From: Pseudomonadaceae bacterium
GTDB taxonomy: Bacteria > Pseudomonadota > Gammaproteobacteria > Pseudomonadales > Pseudomonadaceae
DNA: 64,000 bases
Direction of reading: 5' to 3'
Assembly: GCA_900766265.1 (NCBI GenBank)
Contig: CAAFUS010000005.1
Location: forward strand, 212,054-276,053
The notes beneath the pieces were generated by a model. It did not search any database and was not told the DNA's origin. It saw nothing but the letters and a program-made list of their open reading frames with translations. Below, one piece after another: positions 9,116 through 17,133 of this stretch. Position numbers and translations under genes: made by a program. The number at the start of each line of letters is the position of its first letter. Within the stretch, counting starts at the first letter, position 1.

Positions 9116-9745
9116 ATGAAGCTTTGGCTGGTGATAGACCTGGAGGCCACCACCGAGGAAGGAGGTTGGCCACTCAAGGAGATGGAAGTCATCGAGATAG
9201 GCGCCAGTCTGGTCGATGAAAACGGGCGAGAAACCGATCACTTCCAACGGTTCGTGAAACCCGTACGACGACCACTCCTGACCGCTTTCTGCCAGGAGCT
9301 GACGCACATCACCCAGGCGCAGGTCGACTCCGCCCAGAGCTTTCCCGTCGTATGGTCAGCGTTCGAACGCTGGCTTAAGGCCAACTTCACCCATCTGTGC
9401 GGATGGACGAGCTGGGGAGACTACGACCGCCTGCAACTGCAGCAGGAATGGACCCAGCATGGACTGCACAGCGCCCTGAACGGGACGACGCATCTGAACC
9501 TGAAGCAATGCTTCGCCCGGGTGAGGCAACTGCATCGCCCCGTAGGGCTGCAAGCTGCGTTGCAACTGGCGGGCTACCAGTTCAGCGGGCAACAGCATCG
9601 CGCACTGGAAGATGCTCGCAACACTGCGCGGCTGTTGCCGCTCGTGCTTCCGATCGCCGCGCACACTCCGACCGAGGGCCTTCCACCGATCGAGACGTCG
9701 GGTGGCATCAACAACCTGACCTTGAGACCGGATGACGGCCTGTAA
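9116..9745 (+). CDS. DEDDh-type 3'-5' exonuclease (ERI-1/KapD-like)
   Basis: A 209-residue exonuclease-fold protein. The DEDDh residues are visible: DLEAT near the N-terminus (Asp and Glu), Asp in WGDYDR in the middle, and His plus Asp in HRALEDARN. This group trims 3' ends of RNA or DNA; the substrate here is unknown. The ATG at 9116 is preferred over that at 9092 because a ribosome site (AAAGGA, about 9102-9107) is correctly placed and the fold starts at MKLWLVIDLE. About 30 residues follow the last helix. Confidence 0.85.
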   Translation: MKLWLVIDLEATTEEGGWPLKEMEVIEIGASLVDENGRETDHFQRFVKPVRRPLLTAFCQELTHITQAQVDSAQSFPVVWSAFERWLKANFTHLCGWTSWGDYDRLQLQQEWTQHGLHSALNGTTHLNLKQCFARVRQLHRPVGLQAALQLAGYQFSGQQHRALEDARNTARLLPLVLPIAAHTPTEGLPPIETSGGINNLTLRPDDGL

Positions 9746-9795
9746 GCGCTTCGGCATACTGAAGCACGCGTTCAGCTCTTCACAAGGAAACCCGG

Positions 9796-10077
9796 ATGTT
9801 CAAGGTCAACGAATACTTCAACGGCACCGTCAAATCCATCGCCTTCGACATGGCGGCAGGTCCAGCCACCATAGGCGTCATGGCCCCGGGGGACTACGAG
9901 TTCGGTACCAGTCAGCTGGAAGTGATGCATGTCGTCGCTGGCAGCCTGGACGTGAAGCTACCAGGCAGCGACACCTGGGAAACCTTCGCCACCGGCACCC
10001 AATTCACCGTCCCGGCGAACAGCAAGTTCCAGCTGAAAGTCGCGGCCGACACGGCCTATCTGTGCGAGTACCGCTGA
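9796..10077 (+). CDS. ppnP: pyrimidine/purine nucleoside phosphorylase PpnP
   Basis: A 93-residue small cupin-fold protein of the PpnP/YaiE (formerly DUF1255) family, which phosphorolyses several nucleosides to base and ribose-1-phosphate. Diagnostic stretches are MFKVNEYFNGTVKSIAF near the start and GTQFTVPANSKFQLKV near the end. Length matches the family. It stands 50 bp after the exonuclease gene on the same strand and may be co-transcribed. It converges with fliS. Confidence 0.92.
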   Translation: MFKVNEYFNGTVKSIAFDMAAGPATIGVMAPGDYEFGTSQLEVMHVVAGSLDVKLPGSDTWETFATGTQFTVPANSKFQLKVAADTAYLCEYR

Positions 10078-10121
10078 CAGGCTCGGCGGCTGGCGGGGCA
10101 GCCAGCCGCTAGCCCTTGAGA

Positions 10122-10511
10122 TCAGGCGGCGACGGGTGCGATACCGTCCCAGCCTTCTTTGATCTCCCCGAGCAGAGCCGACACTTCGTCGAGCAGCTGC
10201 GGATCGTTGTTACGGTTGGCCTCGAATAGGCGCATGGACATGTATTCATAAAGGCTGTCCAGATTCTCGGCCAACTCACCACCGGCCTTCTTATCCAGTA
10301 CGTCACGCAGTCCGCCGATGATGGCGATCGCCTTGCCCAGCAATACACCCTTTTCGGCAAAGTCCCCGCGCTCCATCGCACCACGCGCCTGCGACATGCG
10401 ATCGAGCCCACCTTGCATCAGCATCTGGATCAGGCGATGCGGATCGGCCTCGGTAACCTGAGCTTTTACGCCAACCTGCTGGTACTGCCTCAATGCTGCC
10501 ATTGCGTTCAT
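10122..10511 (-). CDS. fliS: flagellin export chaperone FliS
   Basis: A 129-residue cytosolic chaperone that keeps FliC unpolymerised before export. It is helical throughout, with the family N-terminus (MNAMAALRQYQQVGVKAQV) and the central DPHRLIQMLMQGGLDRMSQA. The ATG at 10511 is chosen because an AAGGGG site sits eight bases upstream; an alternative start at 10532 adds seven residues. It follows fliD, with a bidirectional terminator between them. No fliT-like gene follows on this strand. Confidence 0.93.
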   Translation of the reverse strand: MNAMAALRQYQQVGVKAQVTEADPHRLIQMLMQGGLDRMSQARGAMERGDFAEKGVLLGKAIAIIGGLRDVLDKKAGGELAENLDSLYEYMSMRLFEANRNNDPQLLDEVSALLGEIKEGWDGIAPVAA

Positions 10512-10593
10512 TCTAAATGCCCCTTGCGACATCAGTTTGCATGTACAGCGTATCGGCGCTTAACGCCGAAACTTGACCTTGCGACACGAAAAG

Positions 10594-10618
10594 AAAAACC
10601 GCCAGAGCGGCGGTTTTT
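10594..10618. terminator. bidirectional rho-independent terminator between fliD and fliS
   Basis: A perfect 10-bp stem (AAAAACCGCC / GGCGGTTTTT) with a five-base loop, T-rich on both strands. It lies between the fliD stop and the fliS start and could lower fliS expression from the fliD transcript. Confidence 0.75.
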
Positions 10619-10631
10619 TCAATGATTCTAT

Positions 10632-12065
10632 TCAGCTCTTTTTGGTGACCACACCCGGCATGTTCTCGAACATCGCCGTCAGCGAATTGGACGTACTGGT
10701 CAGCTGCGCGACCAGACTGTCCATCGCATACCATTGCTTGGAGAGCCGTGCTTCAAGGGCCGTCATGCGTACCGCAAGGGCTTCCTTCTGCTTGTCGATA
10801 CTGCTGATGGTCTCGCTCATGGCCTTGTTACGCTGCTCCAGAACCCCTCCGGTCTGGGTATAGGGCGTAAGTTTTTCATTCAGGCGGGTCGCCAGACCCT
10901 TTTCTCCCGTGAACAGCCCGGCCACATCGGAGAAGTTTTCCGCAAGGGCCTTGTCCAGCTTGTCGTTGTTCACCGCCAGCGTGCCATCCTTTTGGGTAGT
11001 CACCCCGATATCGGTCAAGGCTCGAATCGCGCCGTTGCCCTGGACGTTCACCAACTCGTTGCGGATTGTATTGAGCAGGGTTCGCGCGGTGGCATCGCCG
11101 ACCAGAGCACCGGTCACAGGCGCCTTGTCGTCACCCACGGTAGTAACCTTGGTCTGCGCGTTTACCACACCGATCAGCTTGTTATAGGCATCGACGAATT
11201 TCTGCACATTGCCTTTGACGCCGGCCTTGTCCAGCTCGACGCCCACCGTGACCGGCGCATCCGCCGGAGTCACCCCTTTGAGGGTCAGGGTTACCCCTTC
11301 GATCGCCGAGTCGACCGTGTTGGTCGTGCTTTCGACCTCCAGCCCATCGATGGTGAGCTTGGCGTTGGCGGCCTGCGTGATCTGCCTGGCGGCTGCGGGA
11401 TTGGTCGAGGCGGGGGCAGATGGGTCGAAGCTCAGAGCGGAAAGGCTGACGTTGCCCACCTCGCTGCTTACACCTTCGACCGATATGTCTTCCCCCTCGC
11501 CTGTCTTGCTGCTACTCAACACCAGACGCGGACCGTTGGCGTCTGTCACGATGGTTGCCGATACGCCCGACTCCGCGCCCGCCTTGTTAATCGAGTCGCG
11601 CAGCCCTTCGAGCGTGTTGTTGCTCTCGTCGACCGAGATGTTTAGCGAGTCGCCATTGCCCACCTTGATGGTCAGCGAGCCCTTGCCGAAGTTGGCGGCT
11701 TCGCCCGTCGGCGCCTTAACGGCGGCAAGCGCCACCTTGCTGCTGGCTGCCAATTGGGTGACGTTGATCTTGTAGTTTCCAGAGCCGGCCGTGGTTCCGG
11801 CCGTAACGGTCAACAGATCGGTCTTCGATGAAGTGGCCGAGCGGCCCTGAAACTGTTCCGGCTTGTTCAGGGCCTCTAATGCCGTCTGGAATTCGGAGAT
11901 GGCGCTCTTCAAGGCGCCAACCGCGGTGATTCGCGCGGTTGTGGTCTTCTCCAGGTTGGCTAGCTGAGTTTGCTTGGGAGCCTGCTCGGCGGCGACCATC
12001 GACTTCACGATACCGTCGATGTCCATGCCCGTACCCAGTCCAACGCCACCTGTGATTGAAGCCAT
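10632..12065 (-). CDS. fliD: flagellar cap protein FliD
   Basis: A 477-residue filament cap (HAP2), which folds exported flagellin at the tip and can act as an adhesin. FliD_N is at the start (MASITGGVGLGTGMDIDGIV), a variable middle follows, and FliD_C includes YNKLIGVVNAQTKV and the C-terminal coiled coil ending in MFENMPGVVTKKS. ATG at 12065 is preceded by AGGTGA at proper spacing; the frame can be extended three codons to a GTG. It lies between flaG and fliS as in other Pseudomonas. The length is near that of P. aeruginosa FliD. Confidence 0.95.
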   Translation of the reverse strand: MASITGGVGLGTGMDIDGIVKSMVAAEQAPKQTQLANLEKTTTARITAVGALKSAISEFQTALEALNKPEQFQGRSATSSKTDLLTVTAGTTAGSGNYKINVTQLAASSKVALAAVKAPTGEAANFGKGSLTIKVGNGDSLNISVDESNNTLEGLRDSINKAGAESGVSATIVTDANGPRLVLSSSKTGEGEDISVEGVSSEVGNVSLSALSFDPSAPASTNPAAARQITQAANAKLTIDGLEVESTTNTVDSAIEGVTLTLKGVTPADAPVTVGVELDKAGVKGNVQKFVDAYNKLIGVVNAQTKVTTVGDDKAPVTGALVGDATARTLLNTIRNELVNVQGNGAIRALTDIGVTTQKDGTLAVNNDKLDKALAENFSDVAGLFTGEKGLATRLNEKLTPYTQTGGVLEQRNKAMSETISSIDKQKEALAVRMTALEARLSKQWYAMDSLVAQLTSTSNSLTAMFENMPGVVTKKS

Positions 12066-12121
12066 AACCGTCACCTGTCAAAAAAATGTTGCGCCTTTGA
12101 GTTCATCCAAGAAACGTGCCG

Positions 12122-12475
12122 TCAGGCTTTGGCCTCGAACATCAGGCTGCGTACACCATCGAGTTGCTCGGCCAGCTTGAGCACCTCCTCGGACGGAATC
12201 TGGCGAACCACCTTGCCCGACTCCCCATCGATGACCTTGACCACCACCTCGCCCGTGGAATCGTCCACGCTGAAGTTAAGGTCGCGCTGCACGTTCTGCA
12301 TGCGAGACTGCAGATCGGTTACCGCATTGCCCAACTCGTCACGCACGTCTTCCTCGGCTGGCCTGGATGCAACCTCGTCCGGTTTTGGGAGAAACGACGA
12401 AACCCCAGGCTCCTTGCGGAGGCTGGGTACCTGGGCAGGTACTGCCGATGTGGCTGAAATTTTCCCCACGTCCAT
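12122..12475 (-). CDS. flaG: FlaG family protein
   Basis: A 117-residue FlaG protein, linked to control of filament length. The N-terminal half is low complexity; the conserved C-terminal part includes LNFSVDDSTGEVVVKVID and VVRQIPSEEVLKLAEQLDG. Two ATGs, at 12481 and 12475, are in frame; the second has better spacing from GAGGG. Both lie in a hairpin described separately. It sits between fliC and fliD, co-directional. Confidence 0.92.
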   Translation of the reverse strand: MDVGKISATSAVPAQVPSLRKEPGVSSFLPKPDEVASRPAEEDVRDELGNAVTDLQSRMQNVQRDLNFSVDDSTGEVVVKVIDGESGKVVRQIPSEEVLKLAEQLDGVRSLMFEAKA

Positions 12476-12496
12476 GATCATCCCTCATGATCATGG
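12472..12496 (-). promoter_or_regulatory. hairpin holding the flaG ribosome site and start codons
   Basis: Perfect 10-bp inverted repeat (12472-12481 and 12487-12496) with a five-base loop. In the flaG mRNA the loop is GAGGG, the presumed Shine-Dalgarno sequence, while the 3' arm contains the candidate start codons. Folding would mask initiation; this is inferred from base pairing alone. Confidence 0.55.
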
Positions 12497-12518
12497 GGGA
12501 TGGCTGAGGCCATCCCCC
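12495..12518 (-). terminator. GC-rich hairpin downstream of fliC
   Basis: Perfect 10-bp stem GGGGGATGGC/GCCATCCCCC with a TGAG loop (CTCA in the fliC mRNA), 19 bp after the fliC stop. It lacks a U tract, so it is more likely a partial terminator or 3'-end stabiliser than a full stop. It shares two bases with the flaG initiation hairpin. Confidence 0.5.
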
Positions 12519-12537
12519 ACTTTTACGCGCTGACCTG

Positions 12538-13758
12538 TTACTGCAGGAGGCTGAGGACAGCCTGCGGCAGCTGCTTGGCCTGGGCCAGGATTGCGGTACC
12601 GGCCTGCTGCAGAATCTGGTTCTTGCTCAGATTCGCGGTTTCAGCAGCGAAGTCGGTGTCTTCGATACGACCACGGGCGGCCGACACGTTTTCGCTGATG
12701 TTCTGCAGGTTGGCAATGGTGTTGTCGAAGCGGTTCTGCACGGCGCCGAGGTCGGCACGCTGAGCGTCGATTTTCTTGATCGCGTCGTCGATTACGAGTA
12801 CGGCGGCCTGTGCACCTGCGGCGTTGCTGATATCGATCCCTTTAACGTTATCGGCGTTATCACCGTCAGCCGCTGCAACCGCATCCGTCGAGGCGGTGAT
12901 CTCACCAAAGGTTACAGCCGGATCAGCGTCGTCATCTGGCACAAATGCACCGATAGTTACCAAAGAGTTAGCAACAGCCCCATCGCCATCTTTGCCCGCT
13001 TTGGAGATGATCTGCCATTCACCTTCACCGTCTTTCTGGACGCTGACACCTAAGTTGGCGTCGTTGATGGCAGCTGCAATTCGCGCTGTTGCGGTCTCGG
13101 CGGTATCGCCTTCCTTGAATTCAACATCGATGACTTTTTCTACACCGCCATCTGTAACGCCATCATTTACGGTCAATGTAATAGTACCCTTACCCGCGAC
13201 TATATCGTCGCCGGTAGCAGCGACAAACGCGGTCTTGTAGTACTTGCCAGTCAGGTCTTCAGCGCTCGCCCCATCGATACCAACGCTGATGATTTCGTTC
13301 GCAGCCGAACCAACCTGGAAGCTGGCCACGCCGAAGCTGCCGTCGAGCAATTGGCGACCACCGAAGGTGGTGGTGTTGCTGATACGGTCCAGTTCTTTTT
13401 TCAGCTGGTTAACTTCCGAGTTCAGGGCGGTACGCTCGGAGTCGCTGTTCGAGCCGTTGGCAGACTGCAGGGACAGGTCACGCATACGCTGCAGGATGTT
13501 GGTGGACTGCTGCAGAGCACCTTCAGCGGTCTGGGCCAGGGAGATACCGTCGTTGGCGTTACGGACCGCGACGCTCAGGCCGTTGACCTGGCTGGTCAGG
13601 CGGTTGGCGATCTGCAGACCGGCGGCGTCGTCCTTGGCGCTGTTGATGCGGCTACCGGTGGACAGGCGCTGCATGGAGGTGTTCAAGGCGTTGGACGTGT
13701 TGTTGATATTGCGCTGAGTGTTAAGCGACGCAATGTTGGTATTGACTGTAAGAGCCAT
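12538..13758 (-). CDS. fliC: flagellin FliC
   Basis: A 406-residue flagellin. The conserved N-terminus (MALTVNTNIASLNTQRNINN) and C-terminus (ending ILAQAKQLPQAVLSLLQ) form the filament core. The middle (about 170-330) is variable and surface exposed, with an acidic Asp/Ala-rich composition. The start at 13758 has GGAGG seven bases upstream; the longer open frame to 14100 is not coding. It is transcribed from a consensus sigma-28 promoter. Unusually, ligA rather than flgL lies upstream. No flagellin glycosylation gene is beside it. Confidence 0.97.
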   Translation of the reverse strand: MALTVNTNIASLNTQRNINNTSNALNTSMQRLSTGSRINSAKDDAAGLQIANRLTSQVNGLSVAVRNANDGISLAQTAEGALQQSTNILQRMRDLSLQSANGSNSDSERTALNSEVNQLKKELDRISNTTTFGGRQLLDGSFGVASFQVGSAANEIISVGIDGASAEDLTGKYYKTAFVAATGDDIVAGKGTITLTVNDGVTDGGVEKVIDVEFKEGDTAETATARIAAAINDANLGVSVQKDGEGEWQIISKAGKDGDGAVANSLVTIGAFVPDDDADPAVTFGEITASTDAVAAADGDNADNVKGIDISNAAGAQAAVLVIDDAIKKIDAQRADLGAVQNRFDNTIANLQNISENVSAARGRIEDTDFAAETANLSKNQILQQAGTAILAQAKQLPQAVLSLLQ

Positions 13759-13856
13759 GGTATTTGCCTCCAAGGGCGCTGTTAACGTGGTTGCCTGAGC
13801 GTGCGACTCCGGGCCGGCTTCTGCCCAGGCACCCATTGAGTTCGCATTCCTACCGT

Positions 13857-13883
13857 TTATCGGCGCCTGTTCGGTTTGCTTTA
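13857..13883 (-). promoter_or_regulatory. sigma-28 (FliA) promoter of fliC
   Basis: On the minus strand TAAA, 15 bases, GCCGATAA: an exact match to the FliA consensus, 98 bp upstream of the fliC ATG. An AT-rich patch (about 13884-13918) lies just upstream and may add an UP-like contribution. Confidence 0.85.
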
Positions 13884-14508
13884 GGGATTTTCGAAAATTT
13901 TTATTGATTTTCGAAATTGACCGCCGGAGCGCCTGCGGACCGGCTTGACGAGCGAGTCCACATGCCAAGTGTTTCGGCAAGGGTTGGAATTTCTTTAATG
14001 AGCGGATGCGCTTGGGTTGGGCGGTCTGCGCAGGAGGTTTGCGCCAAAGGCTGGCCCCACCCTTTCGGCGGTGGCCGTTCGCGGTCAAGACCGCCCCCAA
14101 GAAAAGCCCAGCGCACGCGCCGCTACCGTGGGTGCGGTCGGGGATGCCTAGTCTTGACCGCGATTGGAACCGATGCCGTCTCGGCGCCCGGCGCAGCCTT
14201 TAAGACAACCCGTAGGGTGGTGAACCCGCCGCCGGTTTGCTCATTTGCTTGGCACTCAGGACGCAGTGAACCCGATCCTTGCCGGGAGGTACCCAACGCA
14301 GAAGCCCACTCATGAACGTAGGGTTGAACATGAGCGTCGGCTTCGATGTGGCGCAAGCGTAGATTGGCGGGTGGGCTTCACCTGCCCTCCCCATTCGCGG
14401 TCAAGACTAGGGTCCCGACCGCTCTCATGGATGCGATAGATAGCCGCCAGCTGCAACGGACGGCGCGGCCATTGGTGACCGAGACCCCGCTGGGCTCCCG
14501 GCCGCCAC
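13884..14508. other. noncoding stretch between fliC and ligA
   Basis: About 625 bp with no credible gene; several short open frames exist but none resembles a family. It contains the inverted-repeat element at 14134-14422, an extra partial copy of its core at 14079-14091, and short degenerate direct repeats (CGTAGGGT at about 14210 and 14317). It may be a rearrangement scar, since the flagellar genes end here. Confidence 0.5.
14134..14422. repeat. MITE-like segment with 32-34 bp imperfect terminal inverted repeats
   Basis: Left arm 14134-14167 and right arm 14391-14422 are inverted copies, with a perfect 17-bp core (14147-14163 versus 14395-14411, CCTAGTCTTGACCGCGA). They enclose about 220 bp without coding potential. 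A 13-bp piece of the same core recurs at 14079-14091 in direct orientation to the right arm. No target duplication was recognised. It could equally be a REP/BIME-type structure. Confidence 0.5.
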
Positions 14509-16875
14509 CTATCCCTCCAGCTGTTGCAGCTGTTGGAGAAACGTTTCCTCGTCGAGAACCTTGAGCCCCAACTCGCTGGCTTTGGCGAGTTTCGAGCCCG
14601 CGCCTGGCCCTGCGACCACGCAGCTGGTCTTGGCCGACACCGATCCGGCCACCTTGGCGCCGAGCGCTTCGAGGCGCGCTTTGGCGGCATCCCGGCTCAT
14701 CGCTTCCAGCGTGCCGGTCAGCACCCAGGTCTGCCCCGCCAGCGGCAACCCTTCGCTGCTCTTGCGCTCGCTTTCCCAGTGCATGCCGAACTCGCGCAGT
14801 TGCGCCTCGATGGCACGGGCGCGAGCGACGTTATCCGGATTGTCGAAATGGTCGCGCAGCGCGCGCGCCGCCCGCTCGTTGAGGCGTTCGACCTGGCGCA
14901 GGTCGAGCCAGTCGGCCGTGATGATCGCCTCCAGCGAGCCGAAGCGCTCGGCCAAGCGCTGGGCGCCGGTCGCGGCGATATAGGGGATATCCAGCCGATC
15001 GAGCAGACCGGCGAGGCTGGCACAGGCGGCGAATTCAGGATGCACGCCGCCCTCCTCCTGCAAGGTCACGCCGCGCTCGAGCAGCTGGGCGATGACCGTC
15101 AGGTTGTGCTCGTCTTCGAAGAAGCTGTGAATTTCATGGGCGACCTCGAGGCCCACGTCCGGCAGGTAGACCAGCACGTCGGGAAGCGCTCGCTGGATGC
15201 GCTCGAGCGAACCGAGCGCGCGCGCCAGCAGCTTGGCGGTTTCCTCGCCGACATCAGGGATGCCCAGCGCGAAGATGAAGCGTGCCAGCGTCGGGTTGCG
15301 GCTCGCATCGATGGACTTGAGCAGGTTGCGGCTGGAGATCTCGGCGAACCCCTCGAGTTCAAAGACCTGCTCGTAGGTCAGCTGGTACAGGTCCGCCGGC
15401 GAGCTGACCAGCCCCTTGTCCACCAGCTGTTCTACGATCTTGTCGCCCAATCCGTCGATGTCCATGGCGCGGCGCGAGACGAAGTGGATGATTGCCTGCT
15501 TGAGCTGCGCCTGGCAGGCCAGGCGGCCTACGCAGCGGTAGATCGACCCCTCGCTGACGGTCTCGCGCCCCTTGCCCCGCTTGATGAGCTGCGTGCGCTC
15601 GACCGCCGAGCCGCACACCGGGCATTGCTGCGGCACCGTCACCGCTCGGGCGTCCGCTGGGCGGCGTTCGGCGATGACGCCGAGAATCTGCGGAATCACG
15701 TCACCGGCACGCCGCACGATGACGCTGTCGCCGATCATCACGCCGAGCCGGGCGACCTCGTCCATGTTGTGCAAGGTTGCGTTGGACACCGTCACGCCCG
15801 CGACCTGGACGGGTTTGAGCCGTGCGACCGGTGTGATCGCCCCGGTACGACCGACCTGGAACTCGACGCCCAGCAGCTCGGTAATCTCCTCGCGGGCCGG
15901 GAACTTGTGGGCAATCGCCCAGCGCGGTTCGCGGGCGCGAAAGCCGAGCTCGCGCTGCTGGCCGATATCGTTGACCTTGAACACCACGCCGTCGATTTCA
16001 TAGGGCAGCGCGTCGCGGCGCTCCCCGATATCGTTGTAATACGCACGGCAGGCCTCCACGCCCTTCGCACGCCTGAGCTCACGACTGATCGGTAGCCCCC
16101 ACTCCTTGAGCGCATGGAGCATGTCGTAATGGGTTGAAGGCAGGGCGCCGTCACTTCGGCCAACGCCATAGGCACAGAGCTCCAGCGGGCGGCTCGCGGT
16201 GATCCTAGAATCGAGCTGGCGCAGGCTCCCCGCCGCCGCGTTGCGGGGGTTGGCGAAGGTCTTGCCACCGGCTTCGAGCTGCCGTGCGTTGAGCGCCTCG
16301 AAGCCGGCCTTGGGCATGTAGATCTCGCCGCGTACCTCGAGCACCCGGGGCCAGCCCGAGCCCTGCAGCTTGAGCGGGATGTTGCGCACGGTTCTCACGT
16401 TTGCGCTGATGTCCTCCCCGGTGGTGCCATCACCCCGTGTCGCGCCACGCACCAGATACCCATCCTCGTACAGCAGGCTGACCGCCAGCCCGTCCAGTTT
16501 CGGCTCGCAGCTGTATTCGACCTGCGCCCCTTCGTCGAGCAGGTCGCCGGCCGGCAGGTCGAGCCCCTCGCGTACGCGACGGTCGAAGTCGATAAGGTCG
16601 CGCTCTTCGAACGCATTGCCCAGGCTGAGCATCGGCACTTCATGGCGGACCTGGCCGAAGGCGGCCAGCGCCTCACCGCCGACGCGCTGGGTCGGCGACT
16701 CCGGCGTCACCAGTTCGGGATGTTCGGCCTCAAGCGCCTGGAGCTCCTTGAACAGCCGGTCGTATTCGGCATCCGGCACGCTCGGCTCGTCGAGCACATA
16801 GTAGCGGTAGTTGTGGGCGTCGATTTCACTGCGCAACGCGGCGATGCGTTCTGCGGCGGATTGGGCGGAAGGCAT
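14509..16875 (-). CDS. ligA: NAD-dependent DNA ligase LigA
   Basis: A 788-residue replicative ligase that seals nicks using NAD+. Order: Ia domain (HNYRYYVLDEPSVPDAEYDR), adenylation domain with the AMP-accepting Lys126 in CEPKLDGLAV, OB fold, four-Cys zinc finger (CPVC, then CVGRLAC), HhH repeats and a C-terminal BRCT (GQTWVLTGTLEAMSRDAAK). Length fits Pseudomonas LigA, which is longer than the 671-residue E. coli enzyme. Third gene of the conserved smc-zipA-ligA set; 258 bp separates it from zipA. Confidence 0.97.
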   Translation of the reverse strand: MPSAQSAAERIAALRSEIDAHNYRYYVLDEPSVPDAEYDRLFKELQALEAEHPELVTPESPTQRVGGEALAAFGQVRHEVPMLSLGNAFEERDLIDFDRRVREGLDLPAGDLLDEGAQVEYSCEPKLDGLAVSLLYEDGYLVRGATRGDGTTGEDISANVRTVRNIPLKLQGSGWPRVLEVRGEIYMPKAGFEALNARQLEAGGKTFANPRNAAAGSLRQLDSRITASRPLELCAYGVGRSDGALPSTHYDMLHALKEWGLPISRELRRAKGVEACRAYYNDIGERRDALPYEIDGVVFKVNDIGQQRELGFRAREPRWAIAHKFPAREEITELLGVEFQVGRTGAITPVARLKPVQVAGVTVSNATLHNMDEVARLGVMIGDSVIVRRAGDVIPQILGVIAERRPADARAVTVPQQCPVCGSAVERTQLIKRGKGRETVSEGSIYRCVGRLACQAQLKQAIIHFVSRRAMDIDGLGDKIVEQLVDKGLVSSPADLYQLTYEQVFELEGFAEISSRNLLKSIDASRNPTLARFIFALGIPDVGEETAKLLARALGSLERIQRALPDVLVYLPDVGLEVAHEIHSFFEDEHNLTVIAQLLERGVTLQEEGGVHPEFAACASLAGLLDRLDIPYIAATGAQRLAERFGSLEAIITADWLDLRQVERLNERAARALRDHFDNPDNVARARAIEAQLREFGMHWESERKSSEGLPLAGQTWVLTGTLEAMSRDAAKARLEALGAKVAGSVSAKTSCVVAGPGAGSKLAKASELGLKVLDEETFLQQLQQLEG

Positions 16876-16960
16876 ATAAAGGAGCCGTGGCTATGGCAAT
16901 GCTGATTGAGACAGTCGCAGCACGCCTTGGTTGATAACAGGCGCGCGATTCTATCCGATC

Positions 16961-16994
16961 CAGGCGCCCAGGGCAGGCGCCCAGGGCAGGCGCC
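16961..16994. repeat. 13-bp tandem repeat upstream of ligA
   Basis: The unit CAGGCGCCCAGGG occurs twice in tandem with a partial third copy. It lies 86 bp upstream of the ligA start, where slippage could alter the leader. Confidence 0.6.
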
Positions 16995-17105
16995 GCGCCT
17001 GCGAGGGCGGGCAGCAACCGACCATGCGCCCCCTCGTGGCGGGTTGCCCATGCCGCTTGAGCGACACGCCGCTGGCGCTGCCACCTGGCCCGCTATTACA
17101 AACGC

Positions 17106-17129
17106 AAACCGCTCCAGGCGGAGCGGTTT
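17106..17129. terminator. hairpin after zipA
   Basis: Perfect 10-bp stem (AAACCGCTCC / GGAGCGGTTT) with a four-base loop, immediately after the zipA stop. The following minus-strand sequence is only weakly T-rich, so it may attenuate rather than stop read-through into ligA. Confidence 0.55.
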
Positions 17130-17133
17130 CGAT

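Noticed and set aside
13759..14100. N-terminal extension of flagellin
   Set aside because: It would include the sigma-28 promoter; flagellin begins MALTVNTN at 13758.
14524..16095. 523-codon open frame antisense to ligA
   Set aside because: Composition is that of an antisense shadow and ligA is certain on the other strand.
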